Source: Nitrospiraceae bacterium (GTDB lineage Bacteria; Nitrospirota; Nitrospiria; Nitrospirales; Nitrospiraceae). From it: 30,312 nt of DNA. The translations under genes were made by a program, and so were the position numbers. Below are positions 17,105 to 25,982 of this stretch, piece by piece. Numbering within the stretch: position 1 is the first letter of the stretch; every line of letters begins with the position of its first letter. The stretch lies in contig SYGW01000084.1 in NCBI GenBank assembly GCA_005800255.1, forward strand, positions 1 to 30,312, written 5' to 3'. The notes below the pieces were generated by a model. That model did no database searches. It was not told where the DNA came from and saw only the letters and a list, made by a program, of their open reading frames with translations.

Positions 17105-17498
17105 GGTCGTCGTCCTCGGTTAGCCCCAGCCCGCCACGAAATGATTCCCTCAACGCCAGGACTTGCCTGGGACCCTTGTCCTTGCGCTCGGCAATCTGAC
17201 CGAATCGAGCCAGGTAGTGGTTGCAGAGGTCCAGTCCTCGCCGAAAATGAAGGGGGATCGTCTCTTCCGTGACTTGTTGCCAGGTAATGTAAATCAAGAA
17301 TTCCTGGAATGCTTGGGCATCGGGATGGCTTGGGCCAAGTTCCTGAAGCGTCGCATAGGCGGCTTTGGCGTCAGCGCCAGCGCTGGCGGAAAAGGTGGCT
17401 TCCGCTTCGACGGCCGCGTCCGCATCAGAACCTAACACGCCTGATGCCAGCACTTGTTGAAATGCCGCCTGGGCGGCAATTGCCGGGTCGAAATTCAT
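17061..17498 (-). CDS. hypothetical protein
   Basis: A 145-residue protein with codon choice like neighbouring genes. An Ala-rich, helix-prone N-terminal half (DADAAVEAEATFSASAGADAKAAYATLQELG) is followed by a more globular part (FQEFLIYITWQQVTEETIPLHFRRGLDLCNHYLARFG) and a strongly acidic, charged C-terminus (EDDDHEGEYDKDA). There is no signal peptide. The ATG at 17496-17498 has an AGGAGG upstream. It appears to head the minus-strand series through the TPR and glycosyltransferase-like genes, and is divergent from the SagB-type gene. I do not recognise the family. Confidence 0.65.
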   Translation of the reverse strand: MNFDPAIAAQAAFQQVLASGVLGSDADAAVEAEATFSASAGADAKAAYATLQELGPSHPDAQAFQEFLIYITWQQVTEETIPLHFRRGLDLCNHYLARFGQIAERKDKGPRQVLALRESFRGGLGLTEDDDHEGEYDKDAVKGGD

Positions 17499-17653
17499 GT
17501 CCTGCCCGCCTCCTCACGCTGAGCATACGCAGCCAGCCGTGGCCCGTCAATGAGCAAGCACCGCGATTTACTTTCCTGCGGTGGCCTTGTAGACTCACGC
17601 CACACGCGCATGCGCCCTCTGGCATCCATCACCCCACGCTCCGTCGAGTAGGC

Positions 17654-19354
17654 ATGAACCGTCTGGAACCAGTGCTCCAGTATCATCAAGCCACCAAGCA
17701 CCATTTTCATCGCTTTGCCCGATCCCTCGGCTATCTGGATTGGGCCAACCAGCCGAACCCATTCCGACGCTATGCGGGGGCGCCGCTCGTCTCTCTGCCA
17801 ATACTCGTACCGAACGAAGAGCCGACGTCTCCGCCTTATGGCAATCTCTATTGTGCAGGAGGCGTTTCAAGCCGGGCGGTGACCCTGCAGGCCCTGTCCA
17901 GATTTTTCGAGTATGCGCTGAGCCTGACAGCTTGGAAGCGGGCAGGGGAGAGCAGCTGGGCCTTGCGCAGCAATCCGTCCAGCGGCAACCTGCATCCGAC
18001 CGAAGGCTATGTCCTGGCCGGACCAGTGCCCGGTCTGGCAACGACTCCCGGGCTCTATCACTATGCGCCGAAAGAGCATGGTTTGGAGCGGCGGACCGAC
18101 TGGTCCGACACATCGTTCGCACGCCTGCTGCAGCCGTTTCCCCAAGGGACGTTCCTGTTCGGGCTTTCGTCCGTCCACTGGCGTGAGGCCTGGAAGTACG
18201 GAGAGCGGGCGTTCCGGTACTGCCAGCATGACGTGGGACATGCCATCGGTACGGCGCGCATCGCGGCGGCGGCCTTGGGCTGGAGGGCGGTACTGTTGGA
18301 TGGAGCTTCCGACGATCAGGTTGCGTCGCTGCTCGGCTTGGACCGGCCTCAAGACTTCGACGGAGCCGAACGCGAACATCCTGATTGCCTGTTGGCGGTC
18401 TGGCCCGGCGAAGAGACGCCCTTCTCGATCGCAGGCATCCCTCTGTGCCTCGATTCGGAAACGATCCGAGCCCAAGCCGGTTGCCCATGGTACGGGAAGG
18501 CCAACCGGCTCAGCCCGGATGAGCCGGTTCCCTGGACCATCATCGACGAGGTGGCGGCCGCCTCATGGAAGCCGACGGTGGAGTCGAGCCTACTGACTCT
18601 GCCGGCGATTGCCGCAGCGGACCGACCAGTGACGGGCCATCCACACGATCCAAGCCGACTCTCTGCCGGGCAGATCATTCACCAACGACGCAGTGCGGTC
18701 GCGTTCGACGGCAAGACAGCCATGCCCGCCACAGCTTTTTTCGCGATGCTTGCCCGGGTGATGCCGCTGGCCCGGGAACCGGTGCTCCAACGGCCTGTTC
18801 CGTGGGACTGCCTTCCCTGGGACCCCACGATCCATCTGCTGCTCTTCGTCCACCGGGTGGAGGGGCTCTCCTCTGGCCTCTACTGTCTGGTCCGGGATGA
18901 AACCAAAACCGATTGGCTCCGCCAGGTCATGCAGAACTCCTTCACGTGGACCAGGCCGGAAAGCTGTCCAGAAGCGCTCCCGCTCTTTGTGCTGCAGGAG
19001 GGAGATGCACGGCGGGTAGCCGCCCAAGTCAGTTGTGGACAAGAGATCGCTGGCGACAGCGCCTATTCGCTTGGAATGGCGGCGGAATTCGACTCCAGCT
19101 TGCGCCGTCACGGGCCCTGGTTCTACCGTCGGTTATTCTGGGAAGCCGGATTGATCGGGCAGGTGTTATATCTGGAGGCGGAGGCGGTCGGCTTGCGCGC
19201 CACGGGAATCGGCTGCTATTTTGACGACCCAGTGCACCAGACCTTCGGGATCAAGGATCAGGGCTTGCAATCGCTTTACCACTTTACCGTCGGCGGACCG
19301 GTCGAAGACGCCAGATTGACCACGCTCCCGCCGTATGGGCCGTTGACTCAATGA
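17654..19354 (+). CDS. SagB-type oxidoreductase with two nitroreductase domains
   Basis: A 566-residue protein of the SagB/ThcOx FMN-dependent dehydrogenase family. The first domain (about 65-290) has SSRAV, RSNPSSGNLHPTEGYV (105-120), the usual FMN-binding segment, GLYHYAPKEHGLE and YCQHDVGHAIGTARIAAAALGWRAVLL. The second (about 335-560) has HQRRSAVAFDGKTAMPATAFFAML, GLYCLVRDE and GQVLYLEAEAVGLRATGIGCYFDDPVHQTFG, but lacks the PSSG-x-x-x-P segment, so it may be catalytically different. Relatives oxidise azolines to azoles in thiazole/oxazole peptides, but no YcaO cyclodehydratase or precursor peptide is seen nearby. The ATG at 17654 has GAG-TAGG upstream. Twelve base pairs separate it from the next gene. 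Confidence 0.85.
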   Translation: MNRLEPVLQYHQATKHHFHRFARSLGYLDWANQPNPFRRYAGAPLVSLPILVPNEEPTSPPYGNLYCAGGVSSRAVTLQALSRFFEYALSLTAWKRAGESSWALRSNPSSGNLHPTEGYVLAGPVPGLATTPGLYHYAPKEHGLERRTDWSDTSFARLLQPFPQGTFLFGLSSVHWREAWKYGERAFRYCQHDVGHAIGTARIAAAALGWRAVLLDGASDDQVASLLGLDRPQDFDGAEREHPDCLLAVWPGEETPFSIAGIPLCLDSETIRAQAGCPWYGKANRLSPDEPVPWTIIDEVAAASWKPTVESSLLTLPAIAAADRPVTGHPHDPSRLSAGQIIHQRRSAVAFDGKTAMPATAFFAMLARVMPLAREPVLQRPVPWDCLPWDPTIHLLLFVHRVEGLSSGLYCLVRDETKTDWLRQVMQNSFTWTRPESCPEALPLFVLQEGDARRVAAQVSCGQEIAGDSAYSLGMAAEFDSSLRRHGPWFYRRLFWEAGLIGQVLYLEAEAVGLRATGIGCYFDDPVHQTFGIKDQGLQSLYHFTVGGPVEDARLTTLPPYGPLTQ

Positions 19355-19366
19355 GGAGCGTACAGG

Positions 19367-20218
19367 ATGTTCAAGATTAAGAAACGGGCCGCTGCCGCCG
19401 GGAAAGCTCCGGTCCTCTACAATATCATCGAAGACTATACGGAGTTCGATGCGCCCGGCAATGTGACCCTGTGCGCGATGACGGAGCCGGAGGACCTGCC
19501 CGGCCACGCCCGAGTTCTTTCCGAGAGCTACGAAGTCCCGATCGACGTGATGACGAAGCTGCTCACCGAAGGCGGAGTCTACGTCTATCCACAGGAAGGT
19601 GCATTGGTGACACGGGGGCTCTTCGCATGCACGCTCGATGTCGCCGGGCACGAGCCCAAGCAGACCTGGATTTTGGACGTCATGCAGTATGCGGAAGCGG
19701 AGCAGTTGGCGCGGTCCTATGGGCTCAGCCTGGAAGAAGCAGCGGCGAAAGTCTTCAATCGAACCCTGCCGCCTGAGCTTCAAGAACGGCTTAGGCAACC
19801 GAACATTGGATTGGACTATGCCAAGCTAGACCGGGCCGTGGCCAAGGGCGGCAACGTGAAATACATCGATTTCAGGAAGGACTGGTCCCCGCACTTCAAG
19901 CGGCTCTGCATCATGCCGGACGGCAAACTGGTGGAGACCGGCGGCATCGAGGATTTTTCATCCTTGCACGGGATTACGCTTGCACAGGCCAAGCAGTTGT
20001 TAGAGGCCGGGGGCATCTTGGACGTGGAGGGGGAGGTCCTGGCTTGCCAGGTGGTGAACGGCCAGCCGGCTGTGGCCCGGTTCAACCGTCAGCAATATGC
20101 CAAGGCGAAGGAACTTGTGCAGAGCAAGGGCATGCATGTGATGGATGCGCTCAGTCAGGTGGGGCTGAACGATCCGGCCTTGATGCGCTCGCTGCGTCGT
20201 CTGGAGCGGCAGTCTTAA
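19367..20218 (+). CDS. unrecognised 283-residue protein downstream of the SagB-type gene
   Basis: A soluble-looking protein starting MFKIKKRAAAAGKAPVLYNI. It has two apparent parts: residues 1-135 with mixed strands and helices (PVLYNIIEDYTEFDAPGNV, GALVTRGLFACTLDV, TWILDVMQYAEAEQLARSYGLS), and residues 150-283 with VKYIDFRKDWSPHFKRLCIMPDGKLVETGG and a helical tail. It contains three Cys and no obvious metal or nucleotide motif. The start has GAGGAG upstream (19351-19356). Because it follows the SagB-type gene by 12 bp, it is probably its partner, but I know no family to which it belongs. Confidence 0.85.
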   Translation: MFKIKKRAAAAGKAPVLYNIIEDYTEFDAPGNVTLCAMTEPEDLPGHARVLSESYEVPIDVMTKLLTEGGVYVYPQEGALVTRGLFACTLDVAGHEPKQTWILDVMQYAEAEQLARSYGLSLEEAAAKVFNRTLPPELQERLRQPNIGLDYAKLDRAVAKGGNVKYIDFRKDWSPHFKRLCIMPDGKLVETGGIEDFSSLHGITLAQAKQLLEAGGILDVEGEVLACQVVNGQPAVARFNRQQYAKAKELVQSKGMHVMDALSQVGLNDPALMRSLRRLERQS

Positions 20219-20236
20219 CGCAGGGCAAGGGGTGAG

Positions 20237-20312
20237 TGGTGCGCCCGGAGGGAGTCGAACCCCCAACCCCTAGATCCGTAGTCTAGTGCTCTATCCATTG
20301 AGCTACGGGCGC
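20237..20312 (-). tRNA. tRNA-Arg(ACG)
   Basis: 76 nt including the encoded CCA. The 7-bp acceptor stem GCGCCCG/CGGGCGC is perfect. The anticodon stem CTAGA/TCTAG holds the loop CTACGGA, giving anticodon ACG, which TadA normally converts to ICG to read CGU, CGC and CGA. The T-arm is GGGTTCGACTCCC. It lies 18 bp after the converging 283-residue gene. Confidence 0.97.
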
Positions 20313-20480
20313 GTCTTGGTGCCTGGACCTTATACAGGGCTTTGTATCGAGGGGTCAAGAACCGTATGCGATGGATTCAGGGGGCTGACGGCTTGACGAA
20401 GCTGGCTTAAAAACGGACGACGATGTTTGAGGTGTTTATCCACCGGCCGCAATTGCAATAAAGCGACCGTGAGCCGGCGG

Positions 20481-20507
20481 CCCAGCAAGCTCGGTTTGGC
20501 GGAGAGA
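20481..20507 (-). repeat. decayed tRNA-Ser 3'-end-like sequence
   Basis: The 27 bp here match the tRNA-Ser 3' terminus plus the start of its downstream block (compare 21190-21216) at about 23 positions, including CTCTCCGCCA followed by CCGA-CTTGCT. It lies about 86 bp downstream of the intact tRNA-Ser(GCT). The rest of 20313-20592 shows no gene I can support. Confidence 0.4.
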
Positions 20508-20592
20508 GTCGCGTTGCGCGACACCATTTCACGGGCATGGCGCGCCATTGCCTGCTGGAAGGAAAGCCGGGCATTTTCTATCGCGCTAGAAC

Positions 20593-20685
20593 TGGCGGAG
20601 AGGGCGGGATTTGAACCCGCGACAGAGCTTTTGGCCCTGTGCCGGTTTAGCAAACCGGTGCCTTCGGCCACTCGGCCACCTCTCC
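20593..20685 (-). tRNA. tRNA-Ser(GCT)
   Basis: A 93-nt serine tRNA with a long variable arm and an encoded CCA, reading AGC and AGU codons. The acceptor stem is GGAGAGG/CCTCTCC. The anticodon stem CCGGT/ACCGG encloses TTGCTAA with anticodon GCT, and the T-arm is GGGTTCAAATCCC. It has the same orientation as serS and the tRNA genes on either side. Confidence 0.97.
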
Positions 20686-21076
20686 GCGCCACGCGGTTAT
20701 GAATCGTCTTCTTTGTCGGTGTGTCTGACCGACCTTCCCTATATGCCCCCTGGAGACTTCATTGTCAGGCCACTTGCCCCGGCAGAAGCTCACTCTTATA
20801 CCATGCCTGGCCGTGAGAGGGAAGAATAGGAACGGAAGGATTTCTCCGTTGGCCTCAGCAGATAGGTCAACGGCGACAGCAAGCGGGCGTCGGGGCGAAG
20901 AGGGAGTGGACATTCGACGTCGCGCTCGGCGGTCCATCATGCGCTCCCACTGAGGGAGATGGCCCCCTCGTGTCTCCCCTCGAAGGGACACCGGAACCCC
21001 TGTTCGAATCCCCTCCGTGTGGCCGAAATACGCGCCGCTGCACCGTGCTAAGTCACATTTGAAATCGCGGGACGCA
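20686..21076. other. non-coding stretch between tRNA-Ser(GCT) and tRNA-Ser(TGA)
   Basis: About 390 bp without a gene I can support; long frames run through it but only by extension of tRNA sequence. It holds a small hairpin with GTGTC/GACAC arms near 20970-20991 and, at 21000-21012 on the plus strand, an isolated TGTTCGAATCCCC that resembles a tRNA T-loop without its partner stems. Confidence 0.5.
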
Positions 21077-21206
21077 ACACCTTGTCATGGCCATGGAGCC
21101 TCATTGCCTGTGGGTATGGCTGGCGCGTCACTGTCTGCCAACTGATGATCCGTAAGATTCGCTGCGGATCGCCGCTGGACGCGGCTCCCGCCAAGCAAGT
21201 TCGGGG
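21077..21206 (-). repeat. tRNA-Ser downstream block, copy B
   Basis: Diverged copy of the block at 12572-12693, directly 3' of tRNA-Ser(TGA). The best-conserved pieces are ACACCTTGTCATGGCCATGG (21077-21096), GATTCGCTGCGGATCGCC (21157-21174) and GGCTCCCGCCAAGCAAGTTC (21183-21202). Copy B is about 8 bp longer. Conservation that starts exactly at the tRNA end suggests duplication of gene plus flank, or a functional trailer. Confidence 0.75.
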
Positions 21207-21296
21207 TGGCGGAGGGGGTGGGATTCGAACCCACGGTCGAGTTGCCCCGACTCCGGTTTTCAAGACCGGCGCTTTCGGCCACTCAGCCACCCCTCC
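21207..21296 (-). tRNA. tRNA-Ser(TGA)
   Basis: A 90-nt serine tRNA with a long variable arm and an encoded CCA, reading UCA and, by wobble, other UCN codons. The acceptor stem is GGAGGG/CCCTCC. The anticodon stem CCGGT/ACCGG encloses CTTGAAA with anticodon TGA, and the T-arm is GGGTTCGAATCCC. It is 228 bp downstream of serS on the same strand. Confidence 0.97.
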
Positions 21297-21313
21297 CAAC
21301 CCAGCTTGCTAGG

Positions 21314-21340
21314 CCGCCCGCTTCGATTATATGCGGGCGG
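21314..21340 (-). promoter_or_regulatory. -10 box inside an 8-bp inverted repeat upstream of tRNA-Ser(TGA)
   Basis: CCGCCCGC (21314-21321) and GCGGGCGG (21333-21340) form a perfect 8-bp inverted repeat with an 11-base loop. On the minus strand the loop contains TATAAT (21326-21331), placed about 30 bp before the tRNA 5' end as a promoter -10 would be. No convincing -35 is seen. It may instead be a weak terminator after serS. Confidence 0.4.
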
Positions 21341-21382
21341 AGGTTCCCTTGCCACCCGTGGAATCAATCACCTTCGGTTGAA

Positions 21383-21422
21383 CGGCGCGCTCTTTTTCGT
21401 TTTATCGAGTTAACGCGCGCCG
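21383..21422. repeat. inverted repeat CGGCGCGC/GCGCGCCG downstream of serS
   Basis: Perfect 8-bp arms (21383-21390 and 21415-21422) around a 24-base AT-rich loop, about 100 bp downstream of the serS stop. Possible structure in the serS 3' untranslated region; no T-tract follows on the minus strand. Confidence 0.35.
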
Positions 21423-21524
21423 AGACACTCCTACAGTGTTTCCTTTTTGAGTTGCCCTGGGGAAAGACTTTTTGCGGTTTGTAGAGTTAGTTTTTTCATG
21501 CCAGATTTTACCCAAGCCGTCGCA

Positions 21525-22832
<1,308 letters not shown>

Positions 22833-23006
22833 TCAATGGCGAATGGTTGAGCGGTGGTGGACCGGTGCGTCATGGTCATCGGGCCTGGCTCGAGGCGCTC
22901 GCTTGCTCAAGAATCCTCCTTGAGCCGACATTGACAAGGCCGGCCCTGGAGAGGGACGATAGGGCCCGTGCACAGCTGGCACTGTTCGAGGACGAGGAGG
23001 GGGCGC

Positions 23007-23372
23007 GTGAAACATAACCCGGAGTTTCTGAAGGTGGTGGAGCGGGCCAAACAACAGATACAGGAGTGTACCGTAGCCGACGTCAAAGCCAAGCTGGATC
23101 GGGGCGAACCGATGCACTTTCTGGATGTGCGGGAGGATCACGAATTCGCCAAGGACCATGCGAAAGGCGCCCGACACCTCGGGCGGGGAATCCTTGAGCG
23201 GGATATCGAAGGGCTTATCCCCGATAAGCAGGCGACGATCATCCTCTATTGCGGCGGCGGATACAGGTCTGCGCTGGCGGCGGAGAGCCTACAGCAAATG
23301 GGCTATCGTCATGTGACCTCGATGGCGGGAGGGATCAAGGCGTGGCGTGATGCAGGCTTTCCCGTGGAGTAG
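23007..23372 (+). CDS. single-domain rhodanese-like sulfurtransferase
   Basis: A 121-residue protein with one rhodanese domain. FLDVREDHEFAKDHAKGARHLGRGILE is the CH2A-type segment, and the active-site loop CGGGYRSAL has Cys82, the residue that would carry the persulfide. The short acidic loop and single domain resemble GlpE/PspE-type proteins that transfer sulfane sulfur to thiols or proteins. There is no signal peptide, so it is likely cytoplasmic. The GTG start is chosen because GAGGAGGGG lies six bases upstream. It converges with the OmpH-like gene. Confidence 0.9.
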   Translation: MKHNPEFLKVVERAKQQIQECTVADVKAKLDRGEPMHFLDVREDHEFAKDHAKGARHLGRGILERDIEGLIPDKQATIILYCGGGYRSALAAESLQQMGYRHVTSMAGGIKAWRDAGFPVE

Positions 23373-23378
23373 GCGGGA

Positions 23379-23412
23379 GCGTCGGGCGCCGCCTGACGGC
23401 GGCGCCCGACGC
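23379..23412. terminator. bidirectional hairpin between the rhodanese and OmpH-like genes
   Basis: Perfect 15-bp GC-rich stem (23379-23393 against 23398-23412) with a TGAC loop, filling the gap between two converging stop codons (23370-23372 and 23414-23416). Neither side has a T-tract. It is probably a two-way transcription stop or 3'-end protector. Confidence 0.7.
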
Positions 23413-23413
23413 C

Positions 23414-23974
23414 TTACTTCACCGGGTTGAGCTTGTCGAATTCTTTGGTCACCTGGTCGGTCACGTCGATCGTGTCTTTGTTGTAGATGACAATCCGCAA
23501 GGTCTGCTCGCTGCCCTTGTCGACAATCACACTGAACCCGCCGCGCTCCGCCACGGCCCTCGTGGCGACGGCGATCCGCTTCATGTAGTCGTCCACCATT
23601 TCCTTCTGTTTGCCGCTGAGGTCCTGGTTGAACTCCTGCGCCTGCTTCTGATAGTGCTGAATCTTGGCGCGGAACTGTCCCTCCATGGCCTGCTTTTCCT
23701 GATCGGATAGTTTCGGCGCTTGTTCTTTCATTTTATTCTCGAAGGCCTTCAGCTCTTCTTCATCGGTCGACAAAACTTTTTGTCTCGTGCGGGCGTATTC
23801 TTTGAGCGCATCCAGCGACCGCTTGCCGGCCTTGGACTTTTCCAACACTTCTTGCGGATCAATCACGCCCATTTTAAACGCATCGGTCGCCAATGCGGAC
23901 GACGCGCCCATGACCATGAGAACGAAGACGGCCGCCAATGCCAGCATCGCCAGTCCCGCTGTTCGCTTCACCAT
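23414..23974 (-). CDS. OmpH/Skp-family periplasmic chaperone
   Basis: A 186-residue exported protein. The signal peptide is clear: MVKRTAG, a hydrophobic core and SSALA as the cleavage site near residue 29. The mature part starts with the strand FKMGVIDPQEVLEKSKAGKRSLDALKEY. A long charged coiled coil follows (about 55-140, rich in Lys, Glu and Gln), then AVAERGGFSVIVDKGSEQTLRIVIYN and a short tail. This matches the Skp arrangement of helical tentacles and a beta body. Skp holds unfolded outer-membrane proteins in the periplasm; the porin gene 181 bp upstream is a plausible client. AAGGAG precedes the ATG. Confidence 0.9.
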   Translation of the reverse strand: MVKRTAGLAMLALAAVFVLMVMGASSALATDAFKMGVIDPQEVLEKSKAGKRSLDALKEYARTRQKVLSTDEEELKAFENKMKEQAPKLSDQEKQAMEGQFRAKIQHYQKQAQEFNQDLSGKQKEMVDDYMKRIAVATRAVAERGGFSVIVDKGSEQTLRIVIYNKDTIDVTDQVTKEFDKLNPVK

Positions 23975-24155
23975 AACCGTACGACTCCTTTTCCTTGACG
24001 TCTATTTTGAGCTGAATGACAGGGAGTGATCACCCTCGCCGCATGACTTCAAAGTGGCGCGAGAATAACCGTAGCGGCCGGCCGTGTCAAGTTCTTCATC
24101 AGGTCCGCGCGTATGAACGCAGGCATCAAGAGGAACGGACCTTTTCAGCATCCTG

Positions 24156-25910
24156 TCAGTACCGAAACGTCACATCGAGCCCGCCCATCACCATATCGCC
24201 ATCCCTGCTGCGACTGAATGCCGGCACTGTATAGGAACGGTAGTAGCCGACTTCCGGACGGATCATGACCACATCGTTGAATTGGTGGCTGAATCCGACC
24301 GCATGCGTGGAGTAGTGGCTCGCGAACCCGGACCGCATCCCCCGTTCGTCCCGCCACCATTCGTTGCGGAGGGTAAAATAGTCCCTCGGCGCGACCTGAA
24401 ACATCGTGTAATTGAGAACCCCGTAGGCCAGCGACATGCCGGGCAGCAGCGCGCCGCGAGACCCCACGTCCGAGAATGACCGATTCGGACCGAGAATCGG
24501 CGTGCCGCCCACCACGCCATCCCGCTGCCACAAATAGATTCCGGCGAGCTTCGTGTGGATTTCTTGGTTGAACCGATGTTGCCAGGTGCCGACGACATAG
24601 TTGAAGTTGTCGTGTCCGGCCGGTTGGCCGTCTACCTCGAAATGACGAAACTTGGCATTGTTGATGTTGTTGAGAACGAGGTAAACGGAGTCGTTATTGT
24701 CCAAGGACACCCACCGAATGCCGGCCATGCCGGTGGCAACGGCCCCTTTGTACCAGGGAGCCATATCTGTGCCCGAATGAATGGCGGCCTGAACCGTCCA
24801 CTGCTTGTTCAGCATCACGGTAGCCATCATGCCCGTCTGCGTATAGGTGTCGAAGGTGAATTGGAGCGTATGCGTGGCCATGTAGTTGTCCGGCGCGAAC
24901 TGGGTCTCGATATCCGGAGTCGCTACCCAGCGCCCGACTCGCAAGATCAGTCCCTGGGCCACCCAGGGGACATACATGTCCAGGTATTGCTCGGTCGGGT
25001 CATAGCCATAGAGTTGATTGCGTTTCAACAGTTGGTCGCTGAGCCAGCCTCCGGCCGTCATGTACCGATAGTCGATGCCATAGAGGTGGGTCGAGCGAAA
25101 TCCAAAGTCGATGTGGTCGGTCTGCGTCGTATCCACTTCCCGTTCGACGCGGAAGATGGCCTGATCCAGGACGATGGAGTTGGGGACGATCCAATAAGAG
25201 ATCGGCTGGTTGGTGTTCTTCGCCGTACTCCGGTTGTACGACCCGTTGATCCAGCCATAGGCCTTGATCCCGTTGGCTTTCATCGCATCACCGATCGCGG
25301 TGCCGGAGAGGGCTTTCATCAAGGGCCACTCTTTCGTGGCAGGAGGGACGCCGATCAGAGGGTAGCCCTGGTACTCGGAACTGGGATAGGGCGGGGAGTC
25401 CCAGGGAGAGGGCATGGCGCGCCGGAGCGATGCCGGTTCGGTCCCGGCGGCTTGCGGCGTCCCTTGAAATTCATCGACGTAGGCGTTGAACAATCTCCTT
25501 GCAAACCCTGGACGTTCCTGCTCACATCCGAGACAAGGACCGTTGCCGGCCACCCCTGAAAGACCCTTTCCCTGGACCACCCGGGAGCCTGACTCCTGAG
25601 CATCGGCCACGAAAAAGGACGCAGGTTCGACCCGGTCGGATAGGTGGTCGTATGAGACCGGCCGCCTCACATTAAAGGTCTGAGTTTCGCTCCAGCTTCG
25701 AAACAGATGATTCTTAGTGAAGTGCAAATCGACATCGTTGTCCAGGTCCACAGAGGCCCCATAATGCCCAAAAGGGTGGGGCTGTTCGCCGCCTGAAGGT
25801 TGGGCCAACTCGATTGGCGCTCCTTCGGGAGGTTCCTGCGCCGCCACCGATGTGGCCGACAGCCAGATGCATAGCGACAATATCCGACTCAACTGAACCG
25901 CGAACTGCAT
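24156..25910 (-). CDS. putative outer-membrane beta-barrel porin (BBP2/DUF1597-like)
   Basis: A 584-residue exported protein. Signal peptide MQFAVQLSRILSLCIWLSA ending SVAA-Q. Residues about 25-200 are a low-complexity, Pro- and Ser-rich region with a single C-x-x-C (GPCLGCEQ). From about 205 to the end come many amphipathic strands rich in Tyr, Trp and Asn: GIKAYGWINGSYN, DHIDFGFRSTHLYGIDYRYM, GLILRVGRWVATPDIETQFAPDNYMATHTL, TGMMATVMLNKQWTVQAAIHSGTDMAPW, and a last strand GGLDVTFRY ending in Tyr. These are typical of the BBP2 porin family. The ATG at 25908-25910 has GGAAGAG upstream. The solute is unknown. Confidence 0.8.
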   Translation of the reverse strand: MQFAVQLSRILSLCIWLSATSVAAQEPPEGAPIELAQPSGGEQPHPFGHYGASVDLDNDVDLHFTKNHLFRSWSETQTFNVRRPVSYDHLSDRVEPASFFVADAQESGSRVVQGKGLSGVAGNGPCLGCEQERPGFARRLFNAYVDEFQGTPQAAGTEPASLRRAMPSPWDSPPYPSSEYQGYPLIGVPPATKEWPLMKALSGTAIGDAMKANGIKAYGWINGSYNRSTAKNTNQPISYWIVPNSIVLDQAIFRVEREVDTTQTDHIDFGFRSTHLYGIDYRYMTAGGWLSDQLLKRNQLYGYDPTEQYLDMYVPWVAQGLILRVGRWVATPDIETQFAPDNYMATHTLQFTFDTYTQTGMMATVMLNKQWTVQAAIHSGTDMAPWYKGAVATGMAGIRWVSLDNNDSVYLVLNNINNAKFRHFEVDGQPAGHDNFNYVVGTWQHRFNQEIHTKLAGIYLWQRDGVVGGTPILGPNRSFSDVGSRGALLPGMSLAYGVLNYTMFQVAPRDYFTLRNEWWRDERGMRSGFASHYSTHAVGFSHQFNDVVMIRPEVGYYRSYTVPAFSRSRDGDMVMGGLDVTFRY

Positions 25911-25982
25911 CACGAGCTCTTCCCCAATTGTGCCCTGCTCTGATAGCATATTTTGAGTCGGGATGGCCAATCCCAGGGCCGC

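Noticed and set aside
20330..20692. Long minus-strand frame running through tRNA-Ser(GCT) towards tRNA-Arg
   Set aside because: The N-terminal part is tRNA sequence in translation and the rest overlaps the decayed tRNA-tail remnant; no independent start signal.
21000..21012. T-loop-like TGTTCGAATCCCC on the plus strand, possible tRNA remnant
   Set aside because: Flanking bases do not pair as a T-stem and no acceptor, anticodon or D-arm sequence accompanies it.
21431..21499. 22-codon frame starting MKKLTLQTAKSLSPGQ downstream of serS (minus)
   Set aside because: No Shine-Dalgarno and no context; most likely chance in an AT-richer 3' region.
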